Below, in pieces: positions 1 to 5,428 of a DNA stretch of 13,798 nt. The translations under genes and the position numbers were made by a program. Positions within the stretch are counted from its first letter, which is position 1. The number at the start of each line of letters is the position of its first letter. The notes under the pieces were generated by a model. The model was not told the origin of the DNA. It made no database searches and saw only the letters and a list, made by a program, of their open reading frames with translations. The stretch spans positions 1 through 13,798 of the forward strand of contig CAJOEQ010000006.1 in the NCBI GenBank assembly GCA_905233515.1. Reading direction: 5' to 3'. Origin of the DNA: an uncultured Synergistales bacterium (GTDB lineage Bacteria; Synergistota; Synergistia; Synergistales; Aminobacteriaceae).

Positions 1-1
1 G

Positions 2-154
2 CTGTCAATGCAGGGAGTTTATTTATACGCGGCCTCTCAGGGCTGGGGAGCAAGAACAAGAATGAATTTTGACCGTGAAAAGCTCACAAAACTTTTAGGA
101 CTCACTGAAAATCATAATTTTACTCTTATGCAGTGCGTGGGGCCAAAGCCTTAA
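2..154 (+). CDS. Nitroreductase-family protein, C-terminal 50 residues (5' end outside window)
   Basis: The second frame is open from the window edge to a TAA at 152-154 and encodes 50 residues. The pattern is that of the C-terminus of FMN-dependent nitroreductase/SagB-type dehydrogenases: a helix with LYAASQGWGARTR, then FDREKLTKLLGL, then a final strand LMQCVGPKP. In that family this region closes the FMN-binding dimer fold; typical members read LYAA..GLG..R.. followed by L....LGLP and ..Q.VG.P. The catalytic core and any export signal lie upstream and cannot be judged. The gene points the same way as the lipoprotein gene at 225 but a likely terminator separates them. The family call is moderately secure; substrate is unknown. 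Confidence 0.72.
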   Translation: MSMQGVYLYAASQGWGARTRMNFDREKLTKLLGLTENHNFTLMQCVGPKP

Positions 155-167
155 ATTATGAAACTGG

Positions 168-200
168 GAGCTGATACAAAATCAGTTCACTTATTTTTTT
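168..200 (+). terminator. Probable rho-independent terminator after the nitroreductase gene
   Basis: GAGCTGAT (168-175) pairs with ATCAGTTC (181-188) over 8 bp, with one G-U wobble, around the loop ACAAA. After two bases it runs into TTATTTTTTT (191-200). The stem is AT-containing and not strong, but stem plus T-tract right after a stop codon fits an intrinsic terminator. It would insulate the gene at 225 from upstream transcription, though I see no convincing promoter in the remaining 24 bases before that gene. Confidence 0.5.
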
Positions 201-224
201 ATGCATGAATAAGGAGAAATTTTT

Positions 225-1940
225 ATGAAAACTTTTTTATATTTGCTGATAATCTCATTAATTTTCACTGGGTGCGCGTCTGCAAATTCTGAATTAATCA
301 AGATTAACGGCGTAAATCTCTCAGTAAAAGAAGCTGGGCAAGGTCAAGCTATAATATTAATTCACGGGCGCGGTTACTCTAAAGAATATATGAATAGCTT
401 GTTTGATTATTATAAAGAAAATTATCACGTCTTCAGCTATGATACACGAGGCCACGGACAAAGCGATAAACCTAAATTTTTTACTCTTGATGATGATGCT
501 GACGATTTAGCGGGATTGATTGCTCACTATAAATTAAAATCGCCCGTTATAATAGGTTTCTCAATGGGAAGTTATATAACTCTCAAAGCAGCAGAAAAAT
601 ATAATAATTTATTCTCAAAAATTGTATTAATCGGCACGCGCGGAAAAGGAGATAATTATAACAACGAAGATATAACACGCATGAATGAAAACGAAATATC
701 TATATTAAATGCTCTTGTCGGGTTCGATAACATGGAGGAAATTAAAAAAGTAAAAATCCCTGCACTAGTAATCACAGGCGAATTCGATAAAGTAAACCCA
801 GTATCAGAGGGGCAAAAAGTAGCTGACTCACTGCCATCTGCAAAATTTGAAGTTATACCGAATGCACCTCACGTCGCTTTTATGAATGATCTCGAACGCA
901 AGCAAGTATTTTCTTTGATTGATAATTTTTTGAACGCAGTTGAAGAGCATTTTACTGATCAAGAAATAATTAACGAAAATAATAATTTCAGCGCGAAAAC
1001 TCAAATAGCAGCAAATTCCGAAATGGCCGAATTTTATAAATCTATGGTCTTTGTTGGTGAGGCTTTAACTGATACTGAGGCGGGGCGGCTTGCTTTCATG
1101 AATAAAAATAAAATTGATATGCAAGTGCTTTCGTATACTTCGCCGGTTTCTGACATTGTGCCAGAGTCCGAATCTGTGAGAATTTGCAAGCGTGCTAATG
1201 ACATTTTAGCCGAAAAAGTAAAGTCTCATCCTGAAAGATTCGCGGCTTTTGCTACTTTACCTATGGCAAATCCAATCGAGGCAGCTAATGAGCTTGAACG
1301 CTGTGTAAAAGAATATAATTTTTGCGGTGCTCTTCTTGCTGGTCAGTATCAGGGACATTTTTATGACGAAAAAAATTTTTTTCCGATTTTTGAGAGTGCT
1401 GCAAAACTTGATGTGCCTTTGTCGTTCCACCCTGCTCCGATAAATAAAATCATTCAAGATTATTACTACAAATCGCCGGAATTTTCGCCGTTTATAACCG
1501 GTCAAATCTCAAGCGCGGGGCTTGGCTGGCATATTGATGTCGGAATTCATGAGATAAGATTAATTTTAGCTGGGATATTTGAGAGACTGCCGAATCTCAA
1601 AATAATAGCCGGTCATTGGGGCGAAACAATAATCCCATATCTTGACAGAATAGACTCAATACTTAAGCGAAAAACGACGGGATTAAGCAAAAAAATTTCT
1701 GACTACTACCGAGAAAATTTTTATATCACTCCAAGCGGCATGTTATCATGTATGCAATTTGAAGACACTTTTAAATTTATGGGAGCTGAACATATTTTGT
1801 GGGCTGTTGATTACCCGTATATTAGAGAAGGAAATTTTTATGATTTTCTTGTAAGTGCTGACTTTTTGACTCTAGAACAAAAAGAATTAATTGCTCATAA
1901 GAACGCCGAGAAAATTTTACACATTAAAGGAGAAATTTAA
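225..1940 (+). CDS. Lipoprotein fusion: alpha/beta-hydrolase domain plus amidohydrolase_2 (decarboxylase-like) domain
   Basis: The 571-residue protein starts at an ATG 8 bases after AAGGAG (211-216). Residues 1-17 form a lipoprotein leader (hydrophobic stretch ending FTGC, Cys17), so it is probably exported and membrane-anchored. Residues about 24-236 are an alpha/beta-hydrolase: oxyanion region LIHGRG (45-50), DTRGHG (73-78), nucleophile elbow GFSMGS with Ser113, acid Asp188 in TGEFDK, and His216. Residues about 238-571 are an amidohydrolase_2 (PF04909) domain resembling gamma-resorcylate or 2,3-dihydroxybenzoate decarboxylases. It keeps EEHF (240-243), FHPAP with His402, GHWGE with His464 and WAVDYP with Asp529, the positions that bind metal and act in catalysis in that family. 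The two domains abut with almost no linker. By family it could hydrolyse an ester or similar bond and then decarboxylate or hydrate an aromatic acid; the substrate is unknown. The flavoprotein gene starts 2 bases after the stop, so the two are probably cotranscribed. Confidence 0.85.
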   Translation: MKTFLYLLIISLIFTGCASANSELIKINGVNLSVKEAGQGQAIILIHGRGYSKEYMNSLFDYYKENYHVFSYDTRGHGQSDKPKFFTLDDDADDLAGLIAHYKLKSPVIIGFSMGSYITLKAAEKYNNLFSKIVLIGTRGKGDNYNNEDITRMNENEISILNALVGFDNMEEIKKVKIPALVITGEFDKVNPVSEGQKVADSLPSAKFEVIPNAPHVAFMNDLERKQVFSLIDNFLNAVEEHFTDQEIINENNNFSAKTQIAANSEMAEFYKSMVFVGEALTDTEAGRLAFMNKNKIDMQVLSYTSPVSDIVPESESVRICKRANDILAEKVKSHPERFAAFATLPMANPIEAANELERCVKEYNFCGALLAGQYQGHFYDEKNFFPIFESAAKLDVPLSFHPAPINKIIQDYYYKSPEFSPFITGQISSAGLGWHIDVGIHEIRLILAGIFERLPNLKIIAGHWGETIIPYLDRIDSILKRKTTGLSKKISDYYRENFYITPSGMLSCMQFEDTFKFMGAEHILWAVDYPYIREGNFYDFLVSADFLTLEQKELIAHKNAEKILHIKGEI

Positions 1941-1942
1941 CA

Positions 1943-2101
1943 ATGAGAAAATTATTATTTGCTTTTATCGCAACATTTTTATTTTATGAGGCTGCATTTG
2001 CCGCAGAAAATCCCTATAACGTGAAATCAGGCATTTATTACAGTCAGCAGTGGGGAGTCTATATCGCAAATGTTATCGAGAAAGACAGCAAAATTAATTG
2101 A
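1943..2101 (+). pseudogene. 5' fragment of an exported FMN_bind protein, cut off by a frameshift
   Basis: An ATG 10 bases after AAAGGAG (1926-1932) opens a 52-codon frame ending at TGA 2099-2101. Residues 1-20 are a signal peptide (MRKLLFAFIA... ending AAFA, with cleavage likely before AENP). Residues 29-52 (SGIYYSQQWGVYIANVIEKD) match the start of the second FMN_bind repeat downstream (GTSYNSIYGLYVANVIFKD). The stop falls in the middle of the domain, and the rest of it continues in the frame of the 2070-2708 entry. Upstream coupling to the lipoprotein gene, the ribosome binding site and the signal peptide all show that this is the true start of the gene. As the sequence stands this frame yields only a truncated peptide. 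It could be a real mutation or a sequencing/assembly error. Confidence 0.75.
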
Positions 2102-2708
2102 CAGGCTCGCAAATGGTAAAAGCAGCAAGGAACTTCACGACAATTACGGCATAAAACCTGTAAGCACTCTTAATAAAGACTGGTGGGAGCAAGTAGCTTA
2201 TTATGAAAGCTGGGTAGTTAAAAACGGTCTCGACTCCGTCAAAACAGATCAAAAAGGTCATGCGCTGAATCCTGATTTAATTTCAGGAGCTACAATCAAT
2301 GTCGCTGAATTATCTCAAGCCGTAAAAAATGCCATTGACGGAAAAATTGAAGACGGCGGCTATACTCTGAAGACTGGCACTTCTTATAATAGTATATACG
2401 GTCTTTATGTAGCTAATGTTATATTCAAAGACGGTGAAATTATAAAAATTTTGCTTGATTTCATAACTAATGACGGCATGAGCAGCAAAGAAAAATACGA
2501 CAATTACGGCATGAAAAATGTCAGCTCGATAAAAAAAGATTGGTGGGAGCAGGCCGCTTATTTTGAAGACTGGGTGTTAAAAAACGGCATCGACTCAGTA
2601 AAATATGACAGTCAGGGCAAAGCTCTCAATGTAGATTTAATTTCAGGTGCGACAATGTTAGTAGATGATATGACTTTAGCAGTTATTGACGCGTTAAAAA
2701 AAAACTGA
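2070..2708 (+). CDS. Two tandem FMN_bind domains (probable ApbE-flavinylated protein), lacking its own 5' end
   Basis: This 212-residue frame carries most of one FMN_bind repeat (about residues 9-92) and a complete second one (about 99-212). Each repeat contains DNYG, KDWWEQ, a W/V-KNG-DSVK segment and DLISGAT (residues 69-75 and 189-195). The SGAT threonines (75 and 195) fit the covalent flavinylation motif used by the flavin transferase ApbE, so the protein would carry two FMN groups outside the cytoplasm and relay electrons. The ATG at 2070 is not a credible start: it has no ribosome binding site, and the true N-terminus with signal peptide is in the 1943 frame. From the conserved KD to SSKE there are 34 bases in repeat 1 and 48 in repeat 2, a difference that is not a multiple of three. 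The frame stops just after a run of nine A (2696-2704), beyond which a DctP domain continues in another frame. Best read as the middle part of a broken or shift-dependent fusion gene. Confidence 0.75.
   Translation: MLSRKTAKLIDRLANGKSSKELHDNYGIKPVSTLNKDWWEQVAYYESWVVKNGLDSVKTDQKGHALNPDLISGATINVAELSQAVKNAIDGKIEDGGYTLKTGTSYNSIYGLYVANVIFKDGEIIKILLDFITNDGMSSKEKYDNYGMKNVSSIKKDWWEQAAYFEDWVLKNGIDSVKYDSQGKALNVDLISGATMLVDDMTLAVIDALKKN
2696..2704 (+). other. A9 homopolymer at the FMN_bind/DctP junction, possible slippage site
   Basis: Nine consecutive A residues end the FMN_bind frame, which reads ALKKN-stop. Loss of one A gives ALKKTELIYSDHEP and continues without interruption into the solute-binding domain. 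Runs of eight or more A are known sites of polymerase slippage and also of sequencing indels. The sequence alone cannot tell a replication mutation, transcriptional slippage and an assembly error apart. Confidence 0.6.
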
Positions 2709-2742
2709 ATTAATATACTCAGATCATGAGCCTTTAGGGAAT

Positions 2743-3660
2743 ATGCGCACAAAATTTTTAAATGACGTATTTTTTCAGGCCATCAACGAGCAATCACAAG
2801 GCAGAGTAAAAATTAATTCTCACTGGGACGGTGAAATCAGTATAAGCTACGACGCATTAAAAACTGTTAAGGACGGCTCAAAAGCTCAAATTACCGTAAT
2901 AGTGCCTGAATATTGCGCGAAAGAGTTACCATTACACCAAATTTTTAAGAGTTTCCCTGTGGGGCCGGCTGGTCAAGAGCAAGTAAATTTTTTCAGGAAT
3001 ATTTATAAAGAAATCCCCGAATTATTGCAGGAAATCGAATCACAGGGATTACACGTTATTTTTATTGCGACCGGCTACCCTGCTGCGTTTTTCAGTTCTA
3101 AACCTATGACAGATCTAAAATCTATTAAGAGTCAAAAATGGAGAAGCGCAAGTTTTTGGCACAGAGATTTTCTTGCTAATTCAGGAGCAACACCCGTAAT
3201 AATGCCATGGGGGCAGGGAGTTTTTGACGCGCTCAATAATGGAACTCTTGACGGCTTAATAGTAAATATTGACAGCGGATATGATATTAACGCTCACAAG
3301 GCAGCACCGAATATTTTAACGTCTCAAAAATTATGGCTCGGACATGAATATATTATCGCAATGAATAAAGCAGCATGGGAGAAACTTTCAGACTTAGATA
3401 AACGCGCAATAGAGAACGCCGCAGAAATCGCATATTTAAAACTCGGTGAAGTCATGAATGCTGCATATTATGATCAGATTAAAATTTTAGAGTCAGCCGG
3501 TGCAAATGTCCGAATATTGAGCGATCAAGAAATTAAATTCTGGGAAGATACAACAAATTATAAAGCCATCCAAGAAAAATGGCTGAAAGAACAGGCTTTA
3601 AAATCTGCTGATATTATTCTTAATAAAATTAGATATTACCTGAAAGATTTTACAGACTGA
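2743..3660 (+). CDS. dctP: TRAP transporter solute-binding domain (DctP family), lacking start and signal peptide
   Basis: The 305 residues from the first ATG match the DctP/PF03480 periplasmic binding fold. Visible are the RVKINSHWDGE strand (family: GRI.I.....G.LG), the ligand-arginine region QKWRSASFWHRDF (Arg134), then GATPVIMPWGQGVFDALNNGTLDG, then the hinge segment and C-terminal helices. No signal peptide precedes it. The frame is open upstream to a TAA at 2695-2697, and the residues just before the ATG (ELIYSDHEPLGN) look like the first strand of a mature binding protein, so the domain really begins before 2743. This fits a C-terminal domain fused behind FMN_bind. No ribosome binding site with good spacing precedes the ATG. 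No DctQ or DctM membrane genes follow, so the transporter is elsewhere or the domain works as a sensor or carrier. The ligand is unknown; an organic acid is the usual class. Confidence 0.78.
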   Translation: MRTKFLNDVFFQAINEQSQGRVKINSHWDGEISISYDALKTVKDGSKAQITVIVPEYCAKELPLHQIFKSFPVGPAGQEQVNFFRNIYKEIPELLQEIESQGLHVIFIATGYPAAFFSSKPMTDLKSIKSQKWRSASFWHRDFLANSGATPVIMPWGQGVFDALNNGTLDGLIVNIDSGYDINAHKAAPNILTSQKLWLGHEYIIAMNKAAWEKLSDLDKRAIENAAEIAYLKLGEVMNAAYYDQIKILESAGANVRILSDQEIKFWEDTTNYKAIQEKWLKEQALKSADIILNKIRYYLKDFTD

Positions 3661-3685
3661 GAAAAATAATCAAGAAATAAAATTT

Positions 3686-3719
3686 TGAGCGGCAAAATAT
3701 AAAAATATCTTGTCGCTCA
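3686..3719. terminator. Bidirectional hairpin between convergent transcription units
   Basis: TGAGCGGCAA (3686-3695) pairs with TTGTCGCTCA (3710-3719) over 10 bp with one G-U wobble, around an A/T-rich 14-base loop. It sits between the + strand DctP stop and the - strand hydA stop. On the - strand the hairpin is followed by a T-rich stretch (AAATTTTATTTC), so it is the better terminator for the hydrogenase operon. On the + strand the tail is only weakly T-rich. Confidence 0.6.
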
Positions 3720-3728
3720 CTATAAAAT

Positions 3729-5417
3729 TTAATGGCTATGACTGTGAAGAAGTTCGTGCTCTCTACCTTTTATTAATGTCTGATAAATAGATAACGCCGT
3801 CGGATTCTCGTTTGACTTCTTAATTTGAGTATTAACGTCTGAATCATAGAGTCCGCGTTTACGAGCTTCTTTCGTCCTGACTCCCGCGTGAGTAGGTTGT
3901 CCGCCTCCCATGATACAGCCTCGACGACATGCCATAACTTCTACAAAGTGGAAAAATTTTTCTCCGCTCTTGATTGCACGTAATAATCTATCAGCTTCAG
4001 CAAGTCCGCTCACAACAGCCGCTTTTATCTCATTGCCTTTGTAATGGAAAATGAATTCACGTAATGGGCCGGGACCTCTGACTCCGCTGTGTCTTAATTC
4101 TTCAATCGCTGAACGTTCCGGGCCTTCGCAAAGTGTTCTAAGTGCAGCTTCCATAACACCGCCGGAATTTCCAAATATCACGCCGCCGCCTGATCCCATA
4201 CCGAACGGCATATCAGCAGCTTCACTCTCTAGTCTGTCGAATTGAATACCTGCACGCTTAATCATAGTTATTAATTCTTCAGTCGTGAGAACGTAATCAA
4301 CATTTTGTTTGCCGTCTCGTTTTAGATTCTCGCGTAAAATTTCGGCCTTCTTAGCTGTACACGGCATAATTCCAACAGAAAGAATCTTTTTGCCCTCGTT
4401 CTTAGCTGGATCTGCAAAATATTCACGCGCTACTGAGCCGAGCATCTGAATCGGTGAATAACTCGTTGAAATATTAGGCACAAATTCCGGCCATCTTTTT
4501 TCGCAGAAACTAACCCACGCAGGACAGCACGATGTCAATAATGGGAATGGGCCGCCTTTCTCAAAAATTTCTAGAAATTCTTTGCTCTCTTCTAAAATTG
4601 TCATATCAGCACCGAAAGTTGTATCATAGACTTCATCAAAGCCGAGTCTATGAAGAGCCGCCACGATTTTACCCATGACGTTTTCGCCTCGTTCGCCTCC
4701 GAATGCCTGACTAACTGCGACTCTTACAGCTGGAGCAACCTGAGCAAAAACTTTCACATTTGGATCTGATAACGCTTCCCAGACTGGACGAATATTTGTA
4801 TTAATGCTTATTGCTCCCGTCGGACAAACTACACGGCATTGACCGCAATTTACGCAATCTGTCTTAGCAAGTGCCTTATCAAATGCCGGTGCTACTGTCG
4901 CATATGTGCCTCTTCTGGTGAAGTCAATAGCGTTAACTCCCTGTAAACCTTCGCAGACTCTCACGCAATCGCCGCAAAGTATACATTTATTCGGATTCCT
5001 GATTATTGAAGGTGAGCTAAAATCTATCGGGTGTTCTCCTTTATGAGCAGGATATGAGACACTCGCGACTCCGAGTCTGTGAGCAAGTTTCTGCAAATCG
5101 CAGTCACCGCTCTTAACGCACGAAGTACAATCACGATCATGAGACGCAAGCAATAATTCTATAATCATTCGTCTATAATGAACAAGACGAGGCGTATTTG
5201 TCTTTATGTTCATTCCATCGCGGGGACGTTCTGAACATGACGCGAAAACTCGGCCTCTATCGTCTTCAACGTTGCAAAGCCTGCAAGCTCCATAAATTGA
5301 TAATTCAGAGTGATAGCACAGAGTCGGCAAATCGATTCCGGCTTTCCTTATGACTGATAAAATATTAGGCTCGTCAGTAAATTCGACTGGGTAGCCGTCA
5401 ATTTTCATAATTCCCAT
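3729..5417 (-). CDS. hydA: [FeFe]-hydrogenase catalytic subunit HydA of a trimeric NADH-linked hydrogenase
   Basis: The 562-residue protein reversibly reduces protons to H2 at the H-cluster in the cytoplasm. In order: a plant-type [2Fe-2S] domain (Cys34, 45, 48, 61), a NuoG-like His-Cys3 [4Fe-4S] site (His93, Cys97, 100, 106), and a double [4Fe-4S] ferredoxin domain (Cys145, 148, 151, 155 and 188, 191, 194, 198). The H-domain follows with TSCCPAW (Cys297, plus proton-shuttle Cys298), MPCTAKKAE (Cys353) and EVMACRRGCIMGGGQP (Cys497, 501). All catalytic residues are present. The C-terminus ends in a His-rich tail (HELLHSHSH) and lacks the extra [2Fe-2S] extension of Thermotoga HydA. The start has a strong AGGAGG (- strand, 5424-5430) overlapping the hydB stop, and the gap to hydB is 11 bases. 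Whether the complex bifurcates electrons (NADH plus ferredoxin) or uses NADH alone cannot be settled from sequence. Confidence 0.95.
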   Translation of the reverse strand: MGIMKIDGYPVEFTDEPNILSVIRKAGIDLPTLCYHSELSIYGACRLCNVEDDRGRVFASCSERPRDGMNIKTNTPRLVHYRRMIIELLLASHDRDCTSCVKSGDCDLQKLAHRLGVASVSYPAHKGEHPIDFSSPSIIRNPNKCILCGDCVRVCEGLQGVNAIDFTRRGTYATVAPAFDKALAKTDCVNCGQCRVVCPTGAISINTNIRPVWEALSDPNVKVFAQVAPAVRVAVSQAFGGERGENVMGKIVAALHRLGFDEVYDTTFGADMTILEESKEFLEIFEKGGPFPLLTSCCPAWVSFCEKRWPEFVPNISTSYSPIQMLGSVAREYFADPAKNEGKKILSVGIMPCTAKKAEILRENLKRDGKQNVDYVLTTEELITMIKRAGIQFDRLESEAADMPFGMGSGGGVIFGNSGGVMEAALRTLCEGPERSAIEELRHSGVRGPGPLREFIFHYKGNEIKAAVVSGLAEADRLLRAIKSGEKFFHFVEVMACRRGCIMGGGQPTHAGVRTKEARKRGLYDSDVNTQIKKSNENPTALSIYQTLIKGREHELLHSHSH

Positions 5418-5428
5418 TTTGGCACCTC

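Noticed and set aside
1257..1505. 82-codon - strand ORF inside the lipoprotein fusion gene
   Set aside because: It is antisense to a conserved amidohydrolase segment and has basic, low-information composition.
2070..2072. ATG at 2070 as a true start of the FMN_bind protein
   Set aside because: No ribosome binding site precedes it, it would remove the signal peptide and the start of the first domain, and both are present in the overlapping 1943 frame with a good ribosome binding site.
3181..3192. SGAT sequence within the DctP domain as a third flavinylation site
   Set aside because: It occurs in NSGATPVIMP, the normal family segment reading GATPV.MP in solute-binding proteins, and lacks the FMN_bind context (DLISGAT plus following helix).
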